Below are positions 1 through 8,547 of a stretch of DNA of 64,000 nt, in pieces. The position numbers and the translations under genes are program-made. This stretch comes from JBCBDX01 sp039815825 (lineage in GTDB: Bacteria > Pseudomonadota > Alphaproteobacteria > Rhizobiales > Rhizobiaceae): positions 1-64,000 of the forward strand of contig JBCBYO010000017.1 in NCBI GenBank assembly GCA_039815825.1, in the 5' to 3' direction. How positions within the stretch are numbered: the first letter of the stretch is position 1; each line of letters starts with the position of its first letter. The notes under the pieces were generated by a model. It was not told the DNA's origin and ran no database searches. It saw nothing but the letters and a program-made list of their open reading frames with translations.

Positions 1-644
1 ATTCCATCGCGACGCGGCTTGACGAGTCGCGCGACATTTCCCGCTATTTGATCGGACTTCTGGTTTTTCTCGGACTGCTTGGCACATTCTGGGGCTTGCT
101 GCAGACGATTGGTTCTATCGGCACCACAATCCAGTCGCTGGACCCTGGCACCGGGACAACCAATGACATTTTAGATAATCTTAAAGCCGGTTTGAGCGAG
201 CCGCTCGACGGTATGGGTACTGCGTTTTCTTCATCGCTTTTTGGGCTTTCTGGCTCATTGGTTTTGGGATTTCTCGATCTGCAAGCCGGTCGGGCACAAA
301 ATCGTTTTTATACCGAGCTTGAAAACTGGCTTTCGTCAGTTACCAACCCTGATACGCCAAACGCTGTCGTGGGCGCTGCAGGCGTGGACGATGGGAAGCT
401 CAGAGCGCTTAGTGAACAAATTTCAGTAGCTCAGCAACAGGCCGGTGGGAGCGGGAGCGCCAAGCAGTCTGCGGCACTGGCAAGCCTTGCGGAGGGCATA
501 CAAGGTTTGGTCAAATCCATGCGTAGCGAACAGCAAATGATGCGCGACTGGGTGGAAGGGCAGGCTAACCAGCAAAAGCAGCTTGAAACGACGCTGCAAG
601 AGCTATCGAAGGCCGTAGACCTTTTGGCCAAAAAGAAGAGCTAG
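1..644 (+). CDS. MotA/TolQ/ExbB-like proton channel protein, 5' truncated
   Basis: The gene enters from the left edge; the first full codon is at position 3 and the frame is open up to the TAG at 642–644, so the TTG at 48 is internal. The visible part has two hydrophobic segments typical of the last two helices of the MotA/TolQ/ExbB family (LIGLLVFLGLLGTFWGLL near the start and a second around positions 220–285). A long Gln/Glu-rich, probably coiled-coil cytoplasmic tail follows. The next gene, 6 bp downstream, encodes an OmpA-like peptidoglycan-binding membrane protein, so the two probably form an ion-driven stator-like complex in the inner membrane. This pair is separate from the tolQR genes at 41–42 kb. 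What it powers cannot be read from the sequence. Confidence 0.85.
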   Translation, partial: SIATRLDESRDISRYLIGLLVFLGLLGTFWGLLQTIGSIGTTIQSLDPGTGTTNDILDNLKAGLSEPLDGMGTAFSSSLFGLSGSLVLGFLDLQAGRAQNRFYTELENWLSSVTNPDTPNAVVGAAGVDDGKLRALSEQISVAQQQAGGSGSAKQSAALASLAEGIQGLVKSMRSEQQMMRDWVEGQANQQKQLETTLQELSKAVDLLAKKKS

Positions 645-650
645 AAGCAA

Positions 651-1682
651 ATGGCGCTTGCTCGAAATCGTAGGCGCAGCGGTGGCGTCGATTATTGGCC
701 CGGTTTTGTGGATGCTCTTTCCACATTGCTTTTGGCCATCATGTTTTTGCTGTCAGTTTTTGTTCTTGCGCAGTTTCTGCTCAGCCGGGAAGTGTCGACG
801 CAGGATGAGGTGCTCAATCGGCTCAATGCCCGGATCAATGAATTGACCGAATTGTTGGCGCTTGAGCAATCTGATCGCCAAGATGCAGAGGATCAGTTGC
901 TTGGTTTGCAGGCATCGCTCCAGTCCAGTGATGATGAACGCTCTCGTTTGGAGCAATTGCTTGCAGCTGGTGCCGGCGCTTCTTCGGTAGCCGATGAGCG
1001 TATTGGCGCATTGACGCAAACGCTCAACGAAGAACGCCAACTCTCCGAACGTGCGAGAAGCCAGGTCGACCTATTGAACCAACAGATCTCCGCGCTCCGG
1101 CAGCAGATTGCAGCCCTTGAAGATGCGTTGGAAGTATCGGAAGCACGCGATCGCGAAAGTAATGCAAAGATTGCCGACTTGGGGCGGCGGCTGAACGTGG
1201 CACTTGCCCAACGGGTGCAGGAACTCAATCGTTACCGTTCGGACTTCTTTGGGCGTCTGCGGGAGATTTTGAGCGACCGGGAAAATATTCGGATCGTCGG
1301 CGACCGTTTTGTGTTTCAATCTGAAGTACTCTTCTCATCTGGCGCTGCTGAGTTAAATCCCGCCGGCACTGAGGAAATGGCCAAACTTGCCAACGCTCTG
1401 ATCGATCTGGGGCAGGAAATACCAGACGACATCAATTGGGTACTGCGCGTTGATGGACACACCGATAACGTACCGCTCTCCGGTCAGGGCCGCTTCCGTG
1501 ACAACTGGGAGCTTTCAACGGCACGGTCCACATCCGTCGTGAAGTATCTGGTCAGCCAAGGCGTACCTGCCGACAGGCTGGTGGCTGCCGGCTTCGGCGA
1601 GTTTCAGCCGTTGGTTGAGGATGACACGGATGAAGGGCGTGCAAGGAACCGCCGCATCGAGCTGAAGTTGACAGAACGCTGA
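651..1682 (+). CDS. OmpA-family peptidoglycan-binding membrane protein (MotB-like)
   Basis: The 343-residue protein has a single N-terminal membrane helix (about residues 17–43, preceded by Arg-rich cytoplasmic residues), a long periplasmic coiled coil (about 45–190) rich in Leu/Glu/Gln/Arg, and a C-terminal OmpA-like domain (about 210–343). The OmpA domain carries the peptidoglycan-binding hallmark VDGHTDNVPL and the closing ARNRRIEL. This is the MotB/TolR-plus-OmpA layout: a plug helix, a spacer and a cell-wall anchor. It lies 6 bp after a MotA/TolQ-like gene and must work with it. Flagellar MotB itself is less likely because no flagellar genes are near and the coiled coil is unusually long. 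The stop is 3 bp from the convergent ABC exporter gene. Confidence 0.88.
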   Translation: MALARNRRRSGGVDYWPGFVDALSTLLLAIMFLLSVFVLAQFLLSREVSTQDEVLNRLNARINELTELLALEQSDRQDAEDQLLGLQASLQSSDDERSRLEQLLAAGAGASSVADERIGALTQTLNEERQLSERARSQVDLLNQQISALRQQIAALEDALEVSEARDRESNAKIADLGRRLNVALAQRVQELNRYRSDFFGRLREILSDRENIRIVGDRFVFQSEVLFSSGAAELNPAGTEEMAKLANALIDLGQEIPDDINWVLRVDGHTDNVPLSGQGRFRDNWELSTARSTSVVKYLVSQGVPADRLVAAGFGEFQPLVEDDTDEGRARNRRIELKLTER

Positions 1683-1685
1683 GCG

Positions 1686-3512
1686 CTATTCGGCTGCTTC
1701 GGACAGAGCTGCGTCGCTGAACTGGAGAGCCGCCAAGCGCGCATATATTCCGCCTTCGAGCCGTGAAAGGGTTTGGTGGGTTCCTGCTTCGACGATCTGG
1801 CCCCGATCCAGCACCAAAATGCGATCGGCCTTGCGAATTGTTGCCAGCCGGTGAGCGATGACAAGTGTCGTCTTTCCCTTCATGAGCGTGCCAAGGGCTT
1901 TTTGAACCAATGCTTCGCTTTCGGCGTCGAGCGCAGATGTCGCCTCATCGAGAAGCAGGATTGGCGCATCGCGCAAAACAGCGCGGGCGATTGCGATCCG
2001 TTGGCGCTGACCGCCGGAAAGCGTGATACCTCTTTCACCCACTTCGGTTTCATATCCGTCGGGAAGTTCGGTGATAAATTGATGGGCCTGCGCTGCTTTT
2101 GCCGCATTTTCCACCTCAGCAGCCGACGCATCTTGCTTTGCAAATGCAATATTGTCGAAAACGGTGCCGGACAAGATGACCGGGTCCTGTGGCACGATAG
2201 CCATGTTTTGGCGCAGCTGGTGCAGATCAAATTCGCGGAGGTCTGTTCCGCCGAGCAGAATATGACCCGCTTGCGGGTCATATTGCCGAAGCAGAAGAGA
2301 AATGATTGTGCTTTTGCCAGCACCCGATGCCCCGACAAAGGCGAGTGTTTCGCTGTTTTTGACGGCAAGTTTAAAGCCCCGTAGCGCCGGTTGTTCTGTG
2401 CGCGTGGGATAGGCAAATTCGACGTCCTTGAATTCGATGATCGGACGATTTTTCTCTGCCGTAATCGTCGCCATGCCACCATCTTCGATTTCTGGTCGCT
2501 CATCGAGTAGTTCTGACAAACGTTCTGCTGCACCGGCAGCCAATTGTATCTCGCCCCAAACCTCCGAGAGCGTCGCAAGCGATCCGGCGGCCATGACGGC
2601 ATAGAGCAAAAATTGGCTCAGTGTGCCGCCCGTCATGGTTCCCTCGAGGACAGATCTGGCACCGATCCACAGAACAGCCACGACCGAAGCAAAGACCATG
2701 AATATACCAAAGGCTGTCAGGGCCGATCTTGCTGCAATCGAACCACGTGCGGCGCGGAAGGCTTTGGTCACAGCACCTGCATAACGGCTGGTTGCCAATT
2801 GCTCATTGGTGAATTCTTGATAGGTGCGTACAGCGCCTACAGCTTCGGTCGAAAAGGCTGATGCCTCTGCAAGTGTATCTTGCGCAACCCGTGACTTAGC
2901 GCGCACGCGTCGCCCAAAAAAAATGATGGGCAAAATGATGAGCGGTATGGCCGCGATTACAATGGCGGAAAGGGATGGACTGGTCACAACCATCATCGCA
3001 AGCGCGCCCATTCCCAAGATGAAGTTGCGCAAAGCCAACGATGCGGTAGCGCCAAATGTTGACTTGATTTGCGTCGTATCTGCGGTGAGGCGTGAGACAA
3101 TCTCGCCCGATTGTGCGGTATCATAAAAGCCTGGCGACAATTGCATCACATGCGCAAAGACGTCGCGGCGGATGTCGGCAACAATCAGCTCACCAATTGT
3201 GATGACAAAAAAGTACCGGAGTGCGCTGGCTGCTGCCAAAATTAACGCCAATACTATGAGAAATGAGAAATATTGGTTGATCAGAGCGGCGTCGTTGGCG
3301 CCAAATCCATGATCGACCATACGTCGCACCGCAGTTGGCAAGGCCAGTGTGGTAGCAGCGGCTGCAATAAGGAAGAATACCGCTGCGGCGATATAGGCTT
3401 TGTATCGAGCCATATACGGCACCAAACGTGCAAGAGGGCGCAGGTTTTTGCTCTTTTCGCGCTGGCTCTCTCTTCCTTGGCCTTTTGCTGGCGATGGCTT
3501 TCTATCGCTCAT
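1686..3512 (-). CDS. ABC exporter, fused membrane and ATPase domains (MsbA/ABCB type)
   Basis: The 608-residue protein has an N-terminal six-helix ABC transmembrane domain (about residues 35–320) and a C-terminal nucleotide-binding domain (about 350–590). The ATPase domain shows Walker A GASGAGKST, a Q-loop, signature LSGGQRQR, Walker B ILLLDEATSALD and a switch His in VIAHRLATI. It would work as a homodimer in the inner membrane exporting a lipid or hydrophobic compound; the substrate is not evident. I chose the ATG at 3512 over the upstream start at 3575 because GGGGTTGGA precedes it and the extra 21 residues look non-coding. It diverges from rpmE, a neighbourhood common in Hyphomicrobiales. 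Confidence 0.9.
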   Translation of the reverse strand: MSDRKPSPAKGQGRESQREKSKNLRPLARLVPYMARYKAYIAAAVFFLIAAAATTLALPTAVRRMVDHGFGANDAALINQYFSFLIVLALILAAASALRYFFVITIGELIVADIRRDVFAHVMQLSPGFYDTAQSGEIVSRLTADTTQIKSTFGATASLALRNFILGMGALAMMVVTSPSLSAIVIAAIPLIILPIIFFGRRVRAKSRVAQDTLAEASAFSTEAVGAVRTYQEFTNEQLATSRYAGAVTKAFRAARGSIAARSALTAFGIFMVFASVVAVLWIGARSVLEGTMTGGTLSQFLLYAVMAAGSLATLSEVWGEIQLAAGAAERLSELLDERPEIEDGGMATITAEKNRPIIEFKDVEFAYPTRTEQPALRGFKLAVKNSETLAFVGASGAGKSTIISLLLRQYDPQAGHILLGGTDLREFDLHQLRQNMAIVPQDPVILSGTVFDNIAFAKQDASAAEVENAAKAAQAHQFITELPDGYETEVGERGITLSGGQRQRIAIARAVLRDAPILLLDEATSALDAESEALVQKALGTLMKGKTTLVIAHRLATIRKADRILVLDRGQIVEAGTHQTLSRLEGGIYARLAALQFSDAALSEAAE

Positions 3513-3670
3513 TCCAACCCCGATAATCCTTTTCCGTCGGCTCTTGTGCGGTTGCAAAGTGCGGTGTATAGGCATCGCCAGAAAATGAAAAGCCGTGGTC
3601 GGCCGACTGCGGCTTTATGATTTGGTCTAGGTGTGTATGTACGCCTGTCCAGCGCGAAAGGATAAAGGCG

Positions 3671-3892
3671 ATGAAAGAGGGCATCCACCCCGACTATCAC
3701 AAGATCACTGTCGTCATGACCGACGGCACAGAATATGAAACCTACTCTACATGGGGTTCCGAGGGCGATCGTATGAACCTTGAGATTGATCCCACATCTC
3801 ACCCTGCGTGGACAGGTGGCAATCAGACACTTTTGGATCGTGGCGGGCGCGTATCCAAGTTCAAGGACAAATTTGGCGGTCTGAAAATCTGA
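3671..3892 (+). CDS. rpmE: 50S ribosomal protein L31
   Basis: The 73-residue product begins MKEGIHPDYHKI and ends FKDKFGGLKI, the pattern of bacterial L31, a protein of the large ribosomal subunit. It lacks the CxxC zinc-binding cysteines, so it is the C-minus type used without zinc. The ATG at 3671 follows GAAAGGA at a good distance; the upstream in-frame ATG at 3617 has no support. A strong hairpin terminator follows directly. It sits divergent to the ABC exporter and convergent to rcdA, an order seen in many Hyphomicrobiales. Confidence 0.95.
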   Translation: MKEGIHPDYHKITVVMTDGTEYETYSTWGSEGDRMNLEIDPTSHPAWTGGNQTLLDRGGRVSKFKDKFGGLKI

Positions 3893-3911
3893 TCGCACCC
3901 GCTCGTCTAAT

Positions 3912-3942
3912 AAAAAACCCGGCTTTTGAAGCCGGGTTTTTT
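3912..3942. terminator. Bidirectional intrinsic terminator between rpmE and rcdA
   Basis: A perfect hairpin (AAAACCCGGCTT, TTG loop, AAGCCGGGTTTT) with an A-run on the left and a T-run on the right lies between the two convergent genes, so it can end transcription from either side. Confidence 0.93.
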
Positions 3943-3969
3943 GTTGCGGTAAAACGGTGACACCGTTGC

Positions 3970-4488
3970 TTAGGCACCAAATGCTGTTTTTAGCAGATGG
4001 ATTTGCGAGCCGACAGGATTGTGGGCCGCGTGCGCTACTGGATCGGTCTTCTGTTTATCAAAAAGTTCTCGATCCATCTGCCGGATTTGATCCTGAAGTC
4101 GCAAAGATCTGCGCACCAGATCTACGAACTCCACGGGTAACTCGTTCCAACCTTCGGAATTGAGATCGGCCGACTTACTGTCGAAACGTACTTTTGCTTT
4201 TTCGGCAATGACCTGCTCGCGGGACATTTCGCCGTTATTGAGCGCGCGTTGCAGTAGTAACCAGGACGCCACCTGCATAAGGCGTGTTGTGAGCCGCATC
4301 GATTCAGCAGCGTAAAGTGTGGAACATGTCCGGCTAAGCGTTTTGGCGCGTTCTCGGCCCTCGCCATCCAGATAAGTCGCTGTTTCTTCCACTAGCTGCA
4401 TGCCCTCAGCATACAGGCGCTGAAACGCGGGCGATGTCGCGCGGTGCTTTGAAAGACTTATTGTATTTGACATTTCAGCCTTGGCCAT
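3970..4488 (-). CDS. rcdA: DUF1465 family protein, RcdA (regulator of CtrA degradation)
   Basis: The 172-residue, mostly helical protein matches the DUF1465 family, whose Caulobacter member RcdA is an adaptor that helps deliver the cell-cycle regulator CtrA and other substrates to the ClpXP protease. Recognisable stretches are the core LYAEGMQLVEETATYLDGEG and the Arg-rich LVRRSLRLQDQIRQMDRELF near the C-terminus. The start at 4488 has AGGTAG upstream; ATG at 4473 is an alternative. A perfect TTAA-N7-TTAA site at 4597–4611 lies about 110 bp upstream. In Caulobacter rcdA is itself under CtrA control, so a feedback loop is plausible. Confidence 0.85.
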   Translation of the reverse strand: MAKAEMSNTISLSKHRATSPAFQRLYAEGMQLVEETATYLDGEGRERAKTLSRTCSTLYAAESMRLTTRLMQVASWLLLQRALNNGEMSREQVIAEKAKVRFDSKSADLNSEGWNELPVEFVDLVRRSLRLQDQIRQMDRELFDKQKTDPVAHAAHNPVGSQIHLLKTAFGA

Positions 4489-4596
4489 AACTCATCTACC
4501 TTGCCAATTTCGCTGCTGGTTATCGCGCAATTGCGACTTCCCAAAGAGCAGTACGCGTGAACATGCCGTTTCACACAATTTCGCGCAAGAACATCC

Positions 4597-4611
4597 TTAA
4601 TAGAGGGTTAA
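4597..4611 (-). promoter_or_regulatory. CtrA box upstream of rcdA
   Basis: The sequence is a perfect TTAA-N7-TTAA match (TTAATAGAGGGTTAA on the plus strand; TTAACCCTCTATTAA toward rcdA). CtrA, the alphaproteobacterial master cell-cycle regulator, binds this pattern. It lies between the terminator of the DUF1192 gene and the rcdA start, so rcdA is the natural target. Confidence 0.7.
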
Positions 4612-4625
4612 TATGCTGATTGGGC

Positions 4626-4650
4626 AAAAAAAGAGCCGCTTAGGCGGCTC
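4626..4650 (-). terminator. Intrinsic terminator of the DUF1192 gene
   Basis: A 7-bp perfect stem GAGCCGC/GCGGCTC with a 4-nt loop is followed, on the minus strand, by a run of seven T. It lies about 115 bp after the DUF1192 stop codon. Confidence 0.85.
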
Positions 4651-4734
4651 AAAGTCAAAACAGGGAGTCATCAAAGCGAGACACTTCTCTGACATCGGTA
4701 AAAACCGATCCTCGATGGTAATAAAATCATAAGC

Positions 4735-4749
4735 TTAATAATTTGTTAA
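4735..4749 (-). promoter_or_regulatory. Second CtrA box, just downstream of DUF1192
   Basis: TTAATAATTTGTTAA is a second perfect TTAA-N7-TTAA match, 15 bp after the DUF1192 stop codon and before that gene's terminator. It is about 250 bp upstream of rcdA, so it may be an additional rcdA site, or may arise by chance because the DNA here is AT-rich. Confidence 0.5.
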
Positions 4750-4763
4750 AAATCAGGCGGGGC

Positions 4764-4952
4764 TCAGTTTTTGAATATGGAAGCCGCCGCCTCTTTGGAG
4801 GCCTGTTTGGACTTTGTCTCCGCTTCAACGCGCTCGATCTCCGCAACAAGCCGGGCTCTTAGCTCATCTAATTCGGAAACCGAGAAATCTTCGAGTTTTT
4901 CGCCAAGCGTGTAATCGCGCTGCTTCTGCGGTTCGTTCTCGTCGAAGATCAT
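4764..4952 (-). CDS. DUF1192 family small protein
   Basis: The 62-residue acidic protein matches the DUF1192 pattern: an N-terminal MIFDENEPQK, a central LEDFSVSELDELRARL, a charged helix, and a C-terminal KQASKEAAASIFK. Its function is unknown; the helix with regular Glu/Leu spacing suggests a short coiled coil. It is divergent from the quinone oxidoreductase gene, with 58 bp between the starts, and has its own terminator. DUF1192 beside DUF1465 and a PIG3-type oxidoreductase is a frequent arrangement in Hyphomicrobiales. Confidence 0.85.
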   Translation of the reverse strand: MIFDENEPQKQRDYTLGEKLEDFSVSELDELRARLVAEIERVEAETKSKQASKEAAASIFKN

Positions 4953-5010
4953 GATTTATCCCCTTCAGGCGTAATTGCTGTCGTGCTGTCTAAATGCCAT
5001 ATCTTGGCAC

Positions 5011-6006
5011 ATGAACGCAAAGATGATGCACGCTATCGAGATTAGTGAACCCGGCGGTCCCGATGTGCTTAGGCCGGTAGAGTTGCCGGTACCATATCCC
5101 TTGCCACATGAGCTTTTGATCGAGGTTGCTTTTGCAGGCGTCAATCGGCCTGACATTTTGCAGAGGATCGGGGCCTATCCGCCGCCGCGCGACGCGTCGC
5201 CGCTGCCGGGCCTTGAAGTATCAGGGACCATCGTGCAACTCGGGTCGAGTGTTAGCGGTTGGTCGGTCGGTGATGCCGTTTGCGCGTTGGTGCCTGGGGG
5301 CGGCTATGCGCAATTTTGCAAAGTGCCAGCCAATCACGTTTTGCCAGTCCCAGCGGGGGCTTCGATGCGCGATGCGGCTTGTTTACCAGAGACCATATTG
5401 ACTGTTTGGCACAGTGTTTTCCAGCGCGGGGGGCTGTCGGCTGATCAATGGTTACTTGTTCATGGAGGCACATCGGGAATTGGTACGACTGCCATTCAGC
5501 TGGCCAAAGCAAACGGCGCCAAGGTCATCGCTACGGCCGGTACGGATGAAAAATGCCAAGCTTGCCTAACGCTAGGTGCAGACGCCGCCATCAATTATCG
5601 CCAAGATGATTTTGTGCCAGCCGTGAAGGAAATCACTGAGCAGCAGGGTGCAGATGTCATCTTGGATATGGTCGGCGGTGAATATGTATCGCGAAACTAC
5701 AAGGCCGCGGCGATGGATGGCACCATCGTGCAAATCGCATTTTTAAATGGTGCGAAAACGGAAGCTAACTTTGTTCATCTGATGACCAAGCGTTTGACCC
5801 ACACCGGCTCCACTTTGCGTGCGCGCGATGATGCGTTTAAGGCACATCTTGTTCATGAAGTTCGGCGGATTGTTTGGCCGTTGATCGAGGTGGGAAAAAT
5901 GCGCGTCGTTTTTGACAGCGCGTTCCCGCTAGCGGACGCAGCTGAGGCACATCGCCAAATGGAATCAGGTGCGCACATTGGCAAAATCGTGCTGGATGCG
6001 CGTTAG
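5011..6006 (+). CDS. NAD(P)H-quinone oxidoreductase, PIG3/zeta-crystallin type
   Basis: The 331-residue protein is a zinc-free medium-chain dehydrogenase/reductase. The N-terminal GroES-like part includes GVNRPDILQRIGAYPPP and PLPGLEVSGT, which are characteristic of the PIG3 subgroup. The Rossmann part has VHGGTSGIGTTAIQLAKANGA around residues 140–165 for NADPH binding. It should reduce quinones in the cytosol. The ATG at 5011 is preferred; the frame is open from 4975, but those residues do not resemble the family. No strong ribosome binding site is visible, so the ATG at 5023 is possible. Confidence 0.9.
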   Translation: MNAKMMHAIEISEPGGPDVLRPVELPVPYPLPHELLIEVAFAGVNRPDILQRIGAYPPPRDASPLPGLEVSGTIVQLGSSVSGWSVGDAVCALVPGGGYAQFCKVPANHVLPVPAGASMRDAACLPETILTVWHSVFQRGGLSADQWLLVHGGTSGIGTTAIQLAKANGAKVIATAGTDEKCQACLTLGADAAINYRQDDFVPAVKEITEQQGADVILDMVGGEYVSRNYKAAAMDGTIVQIAFLNGAKTEANFVHLMTKRLTHTGSTLRARDDAFKAHLVHEVRRIVWPLIEVGKMRVVFDSAFPLADAAEAHRQMESGAHIGKIVLDAR

Positions 6007-6071
6007 TACCACATTCGACGGTAAACGTCCCGGTACCCTTGGAGGTTGTTACTTCGGGCAAATAACGCAGG

Positions 6072-6105
6072 AAAAAAAACTCTCCGCACCGGTGTGCGGA
6101 GAGTT
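6072..6105 (-). terminator. Intrinsic terminator of the phytase/esterase-like gene
   Basis: A 12-bp perfect stem (AACTCTCCGCAC / GTGCGGAGAGTT) is followed on the minus strand by eight T, 24 bp after the stop codon of the gene at 6129–8330. Confidence 0.9.
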
Positions 6106-6128
6106 GTCGGTCTTAGAGCGGTGAGACC

Positions 6129-8330
6129 CTATTGAGTTACTTGAGCCAACTTGCCCAAGCGCAAGAACTGTGTCTCACCGTTTGAGTCGTCCACACCGTC
6201 ATTGTCTGTCACAGCAAAGAAATTGCCGTCAGCATCAACCGCCAAGCCTTCGACCTTGTCGACCGCATAGCCACCGAAGGATGTCATGGTCGGGATCAGG
6301 TCGAGGACTTCTTCTTTGGTGACTGTTGGTGGTGTTTCACCAAGCGCTGCCGGGTTCAGTTCAGAAACGGCGACACGGAAGATCTTCTTCAACTTGGCGG
6401 CTTCACCGATCTGGTTGTCGCGCTCGATGATGTAAACATAATCGCCAAAGGCTACGATTTCGGAAAGACCGACCCAACCTGCGCCCTTCGGCTCCAGCGG
6501 ATAATGAACCTGGCCCCATTCACCACTGTTGGTGTTGTAGGAGACGAGTTTGACCTTGCCTGCCGGATCGTCTTTCCATTCACGTTGGATGGCAATCCAA
6601 AGCGTGTCACCAATGCGCGTTACGCCTTCTGACGCAAAGCGCTCTTGGACCAAGAGAAGCTCGCTTGGGAAAGCAACCTGGCGCTGTACCTCACCGTCTG
6701 CATTTACATGCAGCAAGCGATGGGCGATGCCACGGTCTGCGCGGCCTTCGTTGGCAATCCAGAAACCGCCATTGCCATCAGTTGTGATGCCTTCCTGGTC
6801 GGTCAAAGCCACCGCTTCGCCGTTTTGCGTAACGCGCGTTGCTTTGGTGATTTGCGCTGGTGTTTGATTTGCATCGATTGTGAAGATGGTTGGCTGGGCG
6901 GCGTAGAAGGAGTCATTGACGGCATACATGATGCCAGCTTCGGCCGGATCGGCGACGAGGCCGGAGAGGGCGCCCCAGCCGATAGGCCGTTCGCTATCCA
7001 TGGTGCTGACAAGTTGCGGGTACTCAGCAGGACCTTCACCCAATTGGTAGAGCGTCACATGTGAGCGCACGCCACCGTCTTCGATCAGGTCAACTTCGTT
7101 GGCCACTGCGAAAAGACCGCGTTCCGGGATCGCAACCGCGCCCTCAGGACCTAGTGCCGTTGGCAGCAATTGAACGAATTCAGGGTCAGCGCCTTCAACG
7201 TCTTTGTAGACGCCGACGACAGAACCACGTTCTGAAAGAAGGAAGATGTAGGTGTCGTCACCAAATGTTGCCGCTTCCATGCCTTCTGGCTCAGCGCCTT
7301 TGTTGCCAGAACGGCGCTCTGGATAATGACCGGCCATGGCAACTTGATATTCAAAGGCCAAGCCGCTCTCGTAGAGCACATCGCCGGCTTTCGAGAAGAT
7401 GGTGAAGCCCCGCGAACCACCTTCATAGTCGCCCTCATTGGCGGTGACGATGCGGTCATTGCCGAGCCATTTGACAGCGTCAGGTTCACGCACAACGCCT
7501 TCGAGTGTGGCATCGAATGTCAGCGCACGCTCTTCGTCCACGTCAACATTGTTCAGGTCAACGGCGCCCGCGCTGAAATGAGAGATCACTTCGCCGGTCA
7601 AACCATTGATAACAGCGATGTGGTTGTTTTCCTGCATGGAGACGGCGATTTCATTGGCTTCGTTGAAGACAACAAATTCTGGTTCCGGATCAGAAGGGGC
7701 AACGTCGGCGAGGCCCGTGACGTCAGCATCAATGCGTGACGAACAGTCGATAGCGCCGGAAGCAAGACGGTAGATCAAAACGCCGCCAGCTGGCATCTGC
7801 GGGATAACGCCGTCGTTCAAATCTTCGTCGCGCTCGTTCTCGATAGCGACGGCGACCAGTGTGCCATCCGGTGAGATGGCGATGGAATCAGGTTGGCCAC
7901 CCAGGTCACAAGCCTGCTCAATTTCACCGCTGGCGAGGTTGACGGATTTGAGCATGCCAGAAGGGGCGACATAGCTTTCTGAGGTATTGACTGCCACGAG
8001 TGCGCGACCACCCTGTACAGCAACTGACGTCGGCTCACCATCGGTTGAGATAAAGCCGCCTGCTGCCGGGTTTGCCGGATCGGAAATGTCGATGATCCCG
8101 ATGCCGCCCAGCGGGCTGTCGGAATAAACCAGCTTCATGCCGTCTTCGGTTGCTGCGATGATCTCCGATGCGCTTTCAGACGCCTGATCCATATCTGCCG
8201 GTATGTTGCTGTAAACCGGAAATGAAGCGATCCGTTTGAAAACATCGCCGCCATGTCCGCCGGCAAGGCTCGTTGTTACCGCTGTTGCAATGGCTGCGGT
8301 TGCGACCGTTGCGTATAAAACTGGTTTCAT
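6129..8330 (-). CDS. Exported esterase-like activity of phytase family protein
   Basis: The 733-residue protein has a signal peptide (residues 1–24, ending SLAGG). The first half carries beta-propeller-like repeats resembling the choice-of-anchor I / LVIVD type (IIDISDPANPAAGG, DSIAISPDGTLVAVAIE). The second half matches the phytase-esterase-like domain (GALSGLVADP, DQEGITTDGNGGFWIANEGR, VEGLAVDADGNFFAVTDNDG). It probably acts in the periplasm on phosphate esters or as a phosphate-related hydrolase; the exact substrate is not known. The ATG at 8330 is preceded by AGGGAG and opens the signal peptide; an upstream in-frame start at 8369 would run into the promoter. Four 7-mers at 11-bp spacing upstream look like a Pho box, which fits induction by phosphate starvation. 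Confidence 0.85.
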   Translation of the reverse strand: MKPVLYATVATAAIATAVTTSLAGGHGGDVFKRIASFPVYSNIPADMDQASESASEIIAATEDGMKLVYSDSPLGGIGIIDISDPANPAAGGFISTDGEPTSVAVQGGRALVAVNTSESYVAPSGMLKSVNLASGEIEQACDLGGQPDSIAISPDGTLVAVAIENERDEDLNDGVIPQMPAGGVLIYRLASGAIDCSSRIDADVTGLADVAPSDPEPEFVVFNEANEIAVSMQENNHIAVINGLTGEVISHFSAGAVDLNNVDVDEERALTFDATLEGVVREPDAVKWLGNDRIVTANEGDYEGGSRGFTIFSKAGDVLYESGLAFEYQVAMAGHYPERRSGNKGAEPEGMEAATFGDDTYIFLLSERGSVVGVYKDVEGADPEFVQLLPTALGPEGAVAIPERGLFAVANEVDLIEDGGVRSHVTLYQLGEGPAEYPQLVSTMDSERPIGWGALSGLVADPAEAGIMYAVNDSFYAAQPTIFTIDANQTPAQITKATRVTQNGEAVALTDQEGITTDGNGGFWIANEGRADRGIAHRLLHVNADGEVQRQVAFPSELLLVQERFASEGVTRIGDTLWIAIQREWKDDPAGKVKLVSYNTNSGEWGQVHYPLEPKGAGWVGLSEIVAFGDYVYIIERDNQIGEAAKLKKIFRVAVSELNPAALGETPPTVTKEEVLDLIPTMTSFGGYAVDKVEGLAVDADGNFFAVTDNDGVDDSNGETQFLRLGKLAQVTQ

Positions 8331-8372
8331 AAGAAAACTCCCTAATGGCCCGACGCCTTCTTTCGTCACGGC

Positions 8373-8412
8373 GTGTCAGCTGCGTGACGGTTTTTTGAAA
8401 GACACATGACAG
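8373..8412 (-). promoter_or_regulatory. Probable Pho box (four repeats at 11-bp period)
   Basis: Read on the minus strand, CTGTCAT, CTTTCAA, CCGTCAC and CTGACAC follow each other with exactly 4 bases between them, giving an 11-bp period. The Pho box that PhoB binds is made of CTGTCAT-like 7-mers separated by 4 bases. It ends 42 bp before the start of the phytase-like gene. The first unit is a perfect consensus and the others have 2–3 mismatches. Confidence 0.72.
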
Positions 8413-8547
8413 TCCACATGCATCACGCCATTGCGTTCATGCGGCTTGATCGCTATATGGACTTCATTCCCGGAAATAAGTGGTCATCACCACGCCCGCG
8501 GCACCGGCGCGGACGAACAGGATAATTTTGTGCGGAGGACATGATCC

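Noticed and set aside
1773..2602. Long open frames inside the ABC exporter gene on other frames, up to 240 codons
   Set aside because: They lie wholly inside a well-supported gene with clear ABC motifs, show no family pattern and no ribosome binding site.
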